A stretch of 9,014 nucleotides of DNA, from contig JAQIDF010000312.1 of assembly GCA_027858145.1 (NCBI GenBank), positions 1 to 9,014 on the forward strand. The letters are read 5' to 3'. Below, piece after piece: positions 1 through 6,268 of the stretch. The stretch's first letter is position 1. Every line of letters begins with the position of its first letter. The notes beneath the pieces were generated by a model. That model had not been told where the DNA came from. It made no database searches and was given only the letters and a program-made list of their open reading frames with translations. This stretch comes from Prolixibacteraceae bacterium. GTDB taxonomy: Bacteria > Bacteroidota > Bacteroidia > Bacteroidales > Prolixibacteraceae. A program made the translations under genes and the position numbers.

Positions 1-117
1 TTTTATTTTGGTGTTGGCAAAATAAGCCGCGACCAGGTTGAGGATTATGCCAAACGGAAAGAAATGAGTGTGGAAGAAGTTGAACGTTTGTTGAATGCAG
101 ATATAAATTACAAATAA
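1..117 (+). CDS. metH: Cobalamin-dependent methionine synthase, C-terminal end (partial)
   Basis: Only the last 38 codons and the TAA stop are in the window; the gene starts beyond the left edge. The peptide begins FYFGVGKISRDQVEDYAKRK and goes on with a V-E-R-L-L segment. This closely matches the extreme C-terminus of MetH, where the E. coli enzyme has a similar RDQVEDYARRKG-type segment. The full enzyme methylates homocysteine to methionine using methyltetrahydrofolate and cobalamin in the cytoplasm. The C-terminal module seen here is the reactivation domain that binds S-adenosylmethionine. The catalytic, folate and B12 modules are outside the window, so their integrity cannot be judged. 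The assignment rests on similarity recalled from the family and is strong despite the short length. Confidence 0.88.
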   Translation, partial: FYFGVGKISRDQVEDYAKRKEMSVEEVERLLNADINYK

Positions 118-164
118 GAGCACCCGGTTATTAACAATTTCCGGTTTCTGTTGATAAATAATTT

Positions 165-194
165 TTGAAGCGGCTATAAAATTCAGTACTTTTG
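165..194 (+). promoter_or_regulatory. Bacteroidota-type promoter for the HU-SPOR gene
   Basis: A -33 element TTG (165-167, within TTTTTG) is followed after exactly 19 nt by TACTTTTG (187-194), which fits the Bacteroidota primary sigma factor consensus TTG-N19-TAnnTTTG. Transcription would start around 200, giving a short leader of about 15 nt before the ATG at 216. This makes the gene downstream of metH independently transcribed. Confidence 0.7.
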
Positions 195-215
195 GGTGTC
201 TTTTAATTTAATTAT

Positions 216-1100
216 ATGGAACTGGGAAAGCATATTTCTTATTTGTTGCAATTTCACGAATGTGTTGTTGTGCCTGATTTTGGTGGTTTTATATCCAATT
301 ATAAACCTGCCGGGTACGACCGGATGCGTGAAGTGTTTATGCCGCCCTCAAAGGAAGTTGTTTTTAATGCTAAAATTAAAAAGAACGATGGCTTGCTGAT
401 AAATTGCATTGTTGAAAAAGAACAATGTACTTATCGGGATGCTGAAGATATAGTTGAGCGCTTTGTAGACAGTACCTATCGCTTATTGAATAACGGCGAA
501 AAGGTAGAGCTTGAATCTGTTGGCGATTTTCACTACGAACCATCAGGGGCAATAACATTTACTGCAGCACCAATATTCGAATTTGCCGGGGCGTATGGTC
601 TTGAACCGTTTAGTTTTGCGCCGGTTGAAAACAAAAAGGAATCTGTAGAGCGTTATCAACACCCGGCAGTCCGGGCATTGAATACCCGGAAAGGATTTGT
701 GAAAATTGCTGCCGGAATTGCATTGGTGTTGAGCTTATCGTTATTCCCGCTCAGAAATAACAACACCGGAATGCAGTCTTCAAATGTTAACCCATTGCAG
801 CTTTTTAGTCGTTCTGAAAACACACTTAGTCAGGCTTCATCAGAAGAGTTGACACTGGAAGACATCGAAAAAGCTGCCCCATACGTTCTTGTTGGAGGGA
901 GTTTTAGTAATCCCGGCAATGCGCGGCAATTGCAAACTGAAATGATTGAAAAAGGGTTTAATGCTGAAGTGATTGAACACAAAAGCGGTTTGTTCCGGGT
1001 TGCTTTCGACTCGTACTTCGACCGCGATGAGGCTTTGAATGCAATGCACACCTACCGTTCAGAACATCCTGAATCAAACGTGTGGGTGAGCACCCGATAA
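216..1100 (+). CDS. Membrane-anchored HU-like (CCDC81-type) DNA-binding protein with C-terminal SPOR domain
   Basis: This is a 294-residue protein in four parts. Residues ~1-60 and ~61-125 resemble the paired HU-CCDC81 bacterial domains: an N-terminal helical part, then PDFGGFI (20-26), the conserved F-N segment (50-51), and the V-G-D-F core near 102-105. Residues ~161-177 form one hydrophobic membrane segment (FVKIAAGIALVLSLSLF). Residues ~181-215 are a Ser/Asn-rich linker. Residues ~221-293 are a SPOR domain (YVLVGGSFSNPGNARQLQ, then FRVAF and DEALNAM). SPOR domains bind denuded septal peptidoglycan; HU/IHF-superfamily domains bind DNA. The expected topology is cytoplasmic N-terminus and periplasmic C-terminus. 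The gene has its own promoter and an intrinsic terminator, so it is probably monocistronic. No signal peptide precedes the membrane segment. The architecture is recognised with good confidence; DNA binding by this copy is inferred. Confidence 0.87.
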   Translation: MELGKHISYLLQFHECVVVPDFGGFISNYKPAGYDRMREVFMPPSKEVVFNAKIKKNDGLLINCIVEKEQCTYRDAEDIVERFVDSTYRLLNNGEKVELESVGDFHYEPSGAITFTAAPIFEFAGAYGLEPFSFAPVENKKESVERYQHPAVRALNTRKGFVKIAAGIALVLSLSLFPLRNNNTGMQSSNVNPLQLFSRSENTLSQASSEELTLEDIEKAAPYVLVGGSFSNPGNARQLQTEMIEKGFNAEVIEHKSGLFRVAFDSYFDRDEALNAMHTYRSEHPESNVWVSTR

Positions 1101-1127
1101 TAATTTATTACTCTGAATTTACATAAG

Positions 1128-1152
1128 AGACTGCCCACGGGCGGTCTTTTTT
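1128..1152 (+). terminator. Intrinsic terminator after the HU-SPOR gene
   Basis: A GC-rich hairpin, GACTGCC / GGCGGTC with one G-T wobble and a CACG loop (1129-1146), is followed at once by a run of six T (1147-1152). It lies 28 nt after the stop codon. It is the clearest rho-independent terminator in the window and separates the SPOR gene from the HEPN gene. Confidence 0.87.
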
Positions 1153-1164
1153 GTTTGCAGCCAA

Positions 1165-1195
1165 TTGGTTCTTTTGTGTCAATTAAATACCTTTA
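1165..1195 (+). promoter_or_regulatory. Possible promoter of the HEPN gene
   Basis: TTG (1165-1167), 20 nt, then TACCTTTA (1188-1195) matches the Bacteroidota TTG-N19-TAnnTTTG pattern with one base off in the -7 box. It lies just after the terminator and about 50 nt before the ATG at 1248. A promoter is required here because the upstream transcript is terminated. Confidence 0.45.
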
Positions 1196-1247
1196 CAAGA
1201 AAAAATCAACCTATAATTGAAACAGCAAAAGAAACAGGGATACCATT

Positions 1248-1727
1248 ATGAACAAGCACGAATTGAATGATAAGTTGTCTCAGGTGTTTGATGCATGCGA
1301 GCTGCATGTTCAGCGTATGAATTTTGCAAATTCTAAAATTAAATCATTTTTGCCGCTTTCAAGAGATAATTACTACGAACTAGATGAAGAGTCAATTAGT
1401 TTTATTGACCAATTTATTTTCCGGTTTTCAAAGCTACAAGATTTAATGGGTGCCCGGTTGTTCCCTTCTATTCTTGAATTATTGGCTGAACCTGTTTATG
1501 ATAAAGCATTCATTGATATACTGAACAGGCTCGAAAAACTACATGTGATTGAATCTGCGACTGAATGGGTTGAACTTAGAAATATAAGGAATGATATTGC
1601 ACATGAATATCCGGCCTCGCTCTTAGAGCGGATTGAAGGAATAAATGTTCTATTTAATAATTGGAAAAAACTAGAACAAATAGTTGAAAATTGCTGGTTA
1701 ATCTATGACAGACAAGTGAGATCCTGA
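1248..1727 (+). CDS. HEPN-domain protein, HepT-like (putative ribonuclease toxin), no partner seen
   Basis: This is a 159-residue, mainly helical protein. Its key motif is RNIRNDIAHEYP (111-122), where R114-x4-H119-x-Y121 matches the R-x4-H-x-Y active-site motif of HEPN/HepT RNases. A helical F-I-D-Q-F-I-F-R-F-S-K-L-Q segment (52-64) fits the preceding HEPN helix. HepT proteins usually pair with an adjacent MNT-type nucleotidyltransferase (MntA) that neutralises them by modifying the tyrosine of this motif. No such gene is present upstream (1101-1247) or downstream, where ldcA starts 30 nt later. Hand-counted lines of this gene are about 27-42% G+C, lower than its neighbours (about 48% in a sampled ldcA line), which hints at acquisition. 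It could instead be a non-toxic HEPN protein or one served by a distant antitoxin. The HEPN assignment is fairly firm; toxicity is inferred. Confidence 0.72.
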   Translation: MNKHELNDKLSQVFDACELHVQRMNFANSKIKSFLPLSRDNYYELDEESISFIDQFIFRFSKLQDLMGARLFPSILELLAEPVYDKAFIDILNRLEKLHVIESATEWVELRNIRNDIAHEYPASLLERIEGINVLFNNWKKLEQIVENCWLIYDRQVRS

Positions 1728-1757
1728 GTTTAGAATGCTAATAAAAGATTTTAATAA

Positions 1758-2666
1758 ATGATTTTTCAAAAACCTGATACCCTTAACCCCGGAGATACTG
1801 TCGGCATTGTTTCGCCGGCTTCAAAAATTGATGAACAACATGTAAATGCTGCAGTTCAACTATTAGAGTCACAGGGTTATCATGTTGTGGTTGGAGAATT
1901 TGCGCTGTTGCAGCATAATACATTTGCAGGAACCGATTTTCAACGTTCATTCGACCTGCAAAAAATGCTCGACGACCCCGGGGTTAAAGCCATAATATGT
2001 TCTCGTGGCGGATATGGAACCCTTCGCACGTTAAAGCATATCTCGTGGAAAGGGTTCAAAAGGCATCCCAAATGGATTGTCGGGTTTAGCGATATCACTG
2101 CATTGCATTCTGCATTGCACAACTTGGGTTTTGCATCAATACACGGTGTGATGACGGCTTATTTTTCCGATAACAAAAAGGCAACCTATAGTCTGCAAAC
2201 ATTGATAAATGCTCTGACAGGAAAGCCTAACCAGTATTCTTTCAGTTATTCAAAGCACAATGTTAATGGTGAAGCTTCTGGTGTAGTTGTCGGTGGAAAT
2301 TTATCAATGTTATTGAGTTTAAGGGGAACGCCTTATGATGTCGATACCCGTGGAAAAATATTGTTTATTGAAGATCTGGCTGAATATCTGTATCACATCG
2401 ACCGTATGATGATGAACCTGAAAACCGGCGGCAGGCTTTCGGGTTTAAAAGGGTTGATTGTTGGAGGTTTTACCGGGCTTAAAGATAATGAAACTCCATT
2501 TGGAATGTCTTACGAAGAAGTTATTCTCGATGCAGTTAAGGGGTATGATTATCCTGTTGCTTTTAATTTTCCTGCCGGGCACCAGCCTGAAAATTATGCG
2601 ATAAAAATGGGCTGTGAAGCACAACTCTCGGTGACTGAAAAAGGAACAGGATTCCATCAAAAATAA
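1758..2666 (+). CDS. ldcA: LD-carboxypeptidase (peptidase family S66, LdcA-like)
   Basis: This 302-residue protein has the usual family length and no signal peptide, which fits a cytoplasmic enzyme. S66 LD-carboxypeptidases remove the terminal D-Ala from the tetrapeptide of recycled muropeptides, cutting an L,D bond. The landmarks are all present: GDTVGIVSPAS (12-22) near the N-terminus, CSRGGYGT (81-88), the nucleophile elbow GFSDIT with Ser111, IHGVM (128-132), GGNLSML (179-185), FIEDLAEYLYHIDRM with Glu205, and FPAGHQPEN with His275. Ser111-Glu205-His275 correspond to the known Ser-Glu-His triad with normal spacing. The start at 1758 puts the conserved N-terminal strand in the expected place. 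The gene lies 30 nt after the HEPN gene and 12 nt before yraN, so at least the latter is co-transcribed. Confidence 0.93.
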   Translation: MIFQKPDTLNPGDTVGIVSPASKIDEQHVNAAVQLLESQGYHVVVGEFALLQHNTFAGTDFQRSFDLQKMLDDPGVKAIICSRGGYGTLRTLKHISWKGFKRHPKWIVGFSDITALHSALHNLGFASIHGVMTAYFSDNKKATYSLQTLINALTGKPNQYSFSYSKHNVNGEASGVVVGGNLSMLLSLRGTPYDVDTRGKILFIEDLAEYLYHIDRMMMNLKTGGRLSGLKGLIVGGFTGLKDNETPFGMSYEEVILDAVKGYDYPVAFNFPAGHQPENYAIKMGCEAQLSVTEKGTGFHQK

Positions 2667-2678
2667 ATAAAAAAAACT

Positions 2679-3047
2679 ATGGCAAAACATAACGACCTGG
2701 GCAAAAAAGGTGAAGAAATTGCTTTTCAGCATTTAGTGAAAAAAGGGTATAAAATACTCGATCGAAACTGGCGTTATGACAAGGCCGAGATTGACATTGT
2801 AGCCCGCCACAATAATCAGTTGGTCATTGTTGAGGTGAAAACCCGGAGTGCTGCCATTTACGAGGAGCCACGTGACGCTATCTCTAATCAAAAAATACGT
2901 TTCATTACCAATGCAGCTGAGGCGTACATTAACGAAAAAGATATCGACTGTGAAACACGTTTTGATGTAATTGCTATAAAGTGGTATGGCGAAGGAAACT
3001 ACGAACTAAACCATATTGAAGATGCTTTTACGCCCCTTGTGAATTAA
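2679..3047 (+). CDS. yraN: YraN/UPF0102-family protein with a restriction-endonuclease-like fold
   Basis: This 122-residue protein has the usual family length. The PD-(D/E)xK-type signature is visible: GEEIAFQHLVKKGYKIL (11-27) with Glu12, E37-I-D39 in KAEIDIVA (35-42), and the E-V-K core E52-V53-K54 in VEVKTR (51-56), followed by Q71-K72. The family's common G-E-I-D reads A-E-I-D here; the acidic residues are kept, so the presumed metal site is intact. The biochemical role of YraN is poorly defined; a DNA-processing nuclease role is inferred from the fold. It begins 12 nt after ldcA in the same direction, so the two are likely one transcript. The alternative is a structural relative without nuclease activity. 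Confidence 0.9.
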   Translation: MAKHNDLGKKGEEIAFQHLVKKGYKILDRNWRYDKAEIDIVARHNNQLVIVEVKTRSAAIYEEPRDAISNQKIRFITNAAEAYINEKDIDCETRFDVIAIKWYGEGNYELNHIEDAFTPLVN

Positions 3048-3130
3048 TAACATACTGTTATGCTGTTCATTTTAAGGTGTTTTGTGAGTTATTTACTGGT
3101 GCCGTTTTTCGGTAATGTCACAAGAATGCC

Positions 3131-3138
3131 TATCTTAG
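3131..3138 (+). promoter_or_regulatory. Weak candidate -7 box upstream of dut
   Basis: TATCTTAG differs from TAnnTTTG at one position and lies 35 nt before the dut start, giving a plausible short leader. No clean -33 TTG is found at the right distance; TTC (3108-3110) precedes it by 20 nt. The 126-bp gap after yraN suggests that the operon starting with dut has its own promoter, and this is the best candidate I see. Confidence 0.33.
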
Positions 3139-3173
3139 CGAATTTTAAAATATTTTGATAAAACGAAAGTAAA

Positions 3174-3608
3174 ATGGTTGTTAAAATCGTCAATAAATCA
3201 AATAATCCCCTTCCTTCATACAGCACTGCTTTTTCAGCGGGTATGGACATAAGGGCTTCTCTCGATAAAGATGTTGAGCTGAAACCACTGGAGCGAACTT
3301 TAATACCCACCGGGTTGTTTATCCAGTTGCCCGAAGGTTACGAAGCCCAAATCAGGCCGCGTAGCGGAATGGCCCTGAAACATGGCATTTCGGTTCTTAA
3401 CTCGCCGGGAACTATTGATGCAGATTATCGCGGAGAGGTTGGTATTATTCTTGTAAACCTTTCAAACGAAACGTATGCTATAAAAAACGGGGAACGAATA
3501 TGCCAGATGGTTATAGCCAAACATGAACAAGCCGAGTGGAGTGAAGTAGAAGTATTGGAAGAATCGGAGCGTGGCGAAGGTGGATTTGGCCATACCGGCA
3601 AACATTAA
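3174..3608 (+). CDS. dut: dUTP diphosphatase (trimeric dUTPase)
   Basis: The enzyme hydrolyses dUTP to dUMP and pyrophosphate, keeping uracil out of DNA and feeding thymidylate synthesis. At 144 residues it has the length of trimeric dUTPases, and all five motifs are present in order: AGMDIRA (22-28, motif 1), RPRSGMALKHG (61-71, motif 2 with Ser64), GTIDADYRGE (79-88, motif 3 with catalytic Asp82 and substrate-stacking Tyr85), GERICQM (106-112, motif 4), and RGEGGFGHTG (133-142, motif 5, the Gly-rich arm). Motif 1 has Met24 where Tyr is more usual, a mild substitution. It is probably the first gene of the operon; the TPR lipoprotein begins only 9 nt after its stop. Confidence is very high. 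Confidence 0.96.
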   Translation: MVVKIVNKSNNPLPSYSTAFSAGMDIRASLDKDVELKPLERTLIPTGLFIQLPEGYEAQIRPRSGMALKHGISVLNSPGTIDADYRGEVGIILVNLSNETYAIKNGERICQMVIAKHEQAEWSEVEVLEESERGEGGFGHTGKH

Positions 3609-3617
3609 GATTTCAAA

Positions 3618-5384
3618 ATGAGGATACTGAGTTATATTTTTATACTTTTCTTATTGATTAGTAGTTTTGCTTGTGGCACACAAAAAATAACGACAGGTGA
3701 AAGTCAGCAGGGAAAACAGGAGCAAAGTGCCGGGGAAGTTGTTTTATCTGAAGATAAAAAGATTGAGTTTGAATATCTTTTTATTGAGGGATTGAAACAA
3801 AAAATGTTGGGGAATAACGATGCCGCTGTTCAGTATTTTAACGGATGTATTGATATCAACCCAAATTCAGCAGCATCGTTGCATGAACTTGCCAAAATTT
3901 ATATTTCTAAAGGGGAAATAGTAAGTGCTAAACTTTTATTGGAGAAAGCAATTCAATTTGAACCGGGTAATAAATGGTATAAGCTTTTACTGGCACGTAT
4001 TTATCAAAATAATAACGAATACACCAAGGCAAGTCAAATTTATACTGAATTACTCGAAAACGCCCCTGGTAATGTTGATTACCTCTATCGCAAGGCAGTA
4101 TTGATGGCCTCTTCTGACAAGCCGACCGAAGCTATCGAGGCTTATAATGATTTGGAACGGGTAATGGGGTATAGCGAACAAATTGCGCTGGCCCGCCAGA
4201 ACCTTTACCTTCAAATGGGACAAGAGAAGAAGGCTTTTGCCGAAGTTCAAACACTTATTGATACATATCCCGATGTGCCTGAATATTATGGAGTGATGGC
4301 CGATATGTACAAAGAAACCGGCAAAATGGAGAAGGCATTAGAGTATTACAACAAAGTGCTTGAAATGGATCCGTCAAACGGATTTGTGCATTTTTCACTG
4401 GCTTCATTCTATCTGCAAAACACTAATGTTGAAGAGGGATATAAGCATGCTCGAAAAGGGTTTTCGAATCCCGACGTTGAGCTGGAAACAAAAATTCAGC
4501 TTTACCTGATGCTGGTCAATGCACCTGAAGATATACGCATTGAAGATGAAAAGCTTGAAACACTGATTAATTTGATTGTTGAAACTCACCCCGCTGATGC
4601 ACGCAGCTACAGTATATATGCCGATTATCTGATGCAGAACGACCGCAAGCCTGAAGCTCGTGACTATATGCTTAAGGCACTTAAGGTTAACCCCGACAAC
4701 TACCCGGTTTGGGAACAGTTGGTTATGCTTGACAGTGAAATGCAGGACTTTGATGAAATGGCAGAGCACAGCAAAGAAGCCATGAAATTGTTTCCCTCGC
4801 AACCGCTCATTTATGTGTTGAATGCCGTGGCAAATATACAACTTGAGAACTACGAGGAAGCACTGTCAACACTTGAAAACGGGCAATTATACGTAGCAGA
4901 TAACAAGCGTATGGAAGCTCAGTTTGAGCTATATCGTGCAGAGGCTTATTATAACCTCGACAATAAAGAAAAGGCTTTTTCATCGTTTGAAAAGGTTATT
5001 GATATCGACCCCGAAAATTTTATGGCGATGAACAATTATGCCTATTATTTATCGGTGTTAGGCGTTGAGCTTGAAAAAGCCGAGAAGTTGAGTAGTATGG
5101 TTATTCAGGTAAATCCAAAAAACGCAACTTATCTCGACACGCATGCGTGGGTGTTATTTCAGAAAGGTGAATACAGGTTGGCCAAATTTTATATGGATAC
5201 AGCCATGGAAAACGGAGGCGATGAGAGCGTGGAAGTTGTTGAGCATTATGGTGATATTTACTATAAACTTAACGAGGTTGAAAACGCGTTAAAATATTGG
5301 AAGCAATCGCTCGAAATGGGAAACGAATCACCTGTTTTGAAACGAAAGATTGAAGAGAAAAAGTACATTGAAGGTGAGGAATAA
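3618..5384 (+). CDS. Large TPR-repeat lipoprotein
   Basis: This 588-residue exported protein starts with a hydrophobic signal peptide (3-18) ending in SFAC with lipidated Cys19 (lipobox-like; Phe at -2 is not ideal). After a Gln/Ser-rich linker it consists of about a dozen TPR units. Clear ones lie near 83-116 (ASLHELAKIYISKGE), 117-150, 222-253 (YYGVMADMYKETGKMEKALE, then N-K-V-L-E-M-D-P), 328-361, 395-425, 436-467 (AEAYYNLDNKEKAFSSFEKV, then I-D-I-D-P), 468-500 and 543-570. The residues after Cys19 (GTQKIT) lack the acidic surface-export signal described in some Bacteroidota, so a periplasm-facing position is inferred. TPRs form a scaffold for protein partners. The likely partners are encoded next door: the DUF4292 lipoprotein starts 11 nt later, followed by the EnvC-like protein. 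The exact function is unknown. Confidence 0.9.
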   Translation: MRILSYIFILFLLISSFACGTQKITTGESQQGKQEQSAGEVVLSEDKKIEFEYLFIEGLKQKMLGNNDAAVQYFNGCIDINPNSAASLHELAKIYISKGEIVSAKLLLEKAIQFEPGNKWYKLLLARIYQNNNEYTKASQIYTELLENAPGNVDYLYRKAVLMASSDKPTEAIEAYNDLERVMGYSEQIALARQNLYLQMGQEKKAFAEVQTLIDTYPDVPEYYGVMADMYKETGKMEKALEYYNKVLEMDPSNGFVHFSLASFYLQNTNVEEGYKHARKGFSNPDVELETKIQLYLMLVNAPEDIRIEDEKLETLINLIVETHPADARSYSIYADYLMQNDRKPEARDYMLKALKVNPDNYPVWEQLVMLDSEMQDFDEMAEHSKEAMKLFPSQPLIYVLNAVANIQLENYEEALSTLENGQLYVADNKRMEAQFELYRAEAYYNLDNKEKAFSSFEKVIDIDPENFMAMNNYAYYLSVLGVELEKAEKLSSMVIQVNPKNATYLDTHAWVLFQKGEYRLAKFYMDTAMENGGDESVEVVEHYGDIYYKLNEVENALKYWKQSLEMGNESPVLKRKIEEKKYIEGEE

Positions 5385-5395
5385 TACTAAGGGGA

Positions 5396-6268
5396 ATGCA
5401 AATAAAATATAAAGTAGTAATAGGGGTATTAATGATATTGGCTTTTGCTTCGTGCAGTACTTCCCGGAAACTGGCCAACTACGAAATAAAGCCTATGTCG
5501 GCTAACAAAATTGTACGGAAAGTAACACGGGAAGCACCCAAATACAAAACGTATGAGATTAAGCGGTCGGCTATAACATATCAAAACAGCGATAAAAAAA
5601 CATCATTTACGGGCCAGATAAAAATCAACCGCGACAAATGTGCCATCGTTACCATCCGTAAAATGAATATGCCATTGGCTCGCGGATATATTTCGCACGA
5701 TAGCATCAAAATGGTCAATTATTTCGATAAAAATTACATAAATGATGAAATTGATGTGCTGAAATTTTTGATTGGGTTCAAACTTGAATACAGCACTTTG
5801 CAGGCTTTGTTAACTGCCGATACTGAGCTCATTCTCTCGGATACAGATATCGACCGTGATAAAACAGCAACAATTGACAGCAGCCAGTACCGTATCGACA
5901 GCCAGTTTAACCGAAAAGTGGATCGGGCGATTGAAAAAGGCAAGGAGCGTAAGCTTTCGAAGTTAATGCAGGAAATGGACGACAGTGAGTTTATAAATTA
6001 CTCGGCATGGATAGACCCTCAGTTGTTTATTATCCGTAAAATGTTTATAACCGATATTAAAAAGAACCAGACCATTACGATAACATACGATGATTACAAA
6101 AAAATTGGACGGAGTTATTTCCCTCAGCAAATAAATCTGGAGGTAACAACAAAATATGAAAACATCAAACTGAGCATGAAAATGATGCGACAGGCGGTGA
6201 ATAAAGAAAAAATTTTTAGCTTTAACATTCCTGAAAAGTATGATGAATTTCAAGTACCTCGAAACTGA
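5396..6268 (+). CDS. DUF4292-family lipoprotein
   Basis: This 290-residue protein has a signal peptide (about 6-19, VVIGVLMILAFAS) ending at Cys20, so it is a predicted lipoprotein. The residues after the cysteine (STSRKLA) lack an acidic surface-export signal. The body alternates strands and short helices: a GQIKINRDKCAIVTIRK-like strand pair (73-89), amphipathic stretches at 119-140 (IDVLKFLIGFKLEYSTLQAL), and a C-terminal strand-rich part (IDPQLFIIRKM at 206-216, then TITITYDDYK and FPQQINLEV). This pattern and the gene order fit DUF4292, a Bacteroidota family. By analogy its half-open barrel-like layout recalls LolB/LppX-type lipid or lipoprotein carriers, but that is an inference from recalled topology. 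Its stop overlaps the EnvC-like start as TGATG, implying coupled translation. Confidence 0.82.
   Translation: MQIKYKVVIGVLMILAFASCSTSRKLANYEIKPMSANKIVRKVTREAPKYKTYEIKRSAITYQNSDKKTSFTGQIKINRDKCAIVTIRKMNMPLARGYISHDSIKMVNYFDKNYINDEIDVLKFLIGFKLEYSTLQALLTADTELILSDTDIDRDKTATIDSSQYRIDSQFNRKVDRAIEKGKERKLSKLMQEMDDSEFINYSAWIDPQLFIIRKMFITDIKKNQTITITYDDYKKIGRSYFPQQINLEVTTKYENIKLSMKMMRQAVNKEKIFSFNIPEKYDEFQVPRN

Noticed and set aside
124..147. CCGG ... CCGG (124-127 and 141-144) as a metH terminator
   Set aside because: The stem is only 4 bp with a 13-nt loop and is followed by a short, interrupted T run.
1101..1247. Search for a remnant MntA-type nucleotidyltransferase upstream of the HEPN gene
   Set aside because: No G-S-x-A-R-G-like motif or open frame of useful length; the stretch holds only the terminator and a promoter candidate.
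3047..3061. ATAACA-TAC-TGTTAT hairpin just after yraN as a terminator
   Set aside because: It is an exact 6-bp dyad but AT-rich, with a 3-nt loop and no adjacent T tract.
3102..3112. CCGTTTTTCGG before dut matching the hairpin core at 8537-8547, as a shared repeat element
   Set aside because: The match is only about 12 nt with no similarity in the flanks; simple hairpins with a T loop recur by chance.
4404..4841. Long open frame on the minus strand inside the TPR gene (145 codons)
   Set aside because: It is fully antisense to a well-supported TPR lipoprotein, has no recognisable domain, and follows from the codon bias of the real gene.
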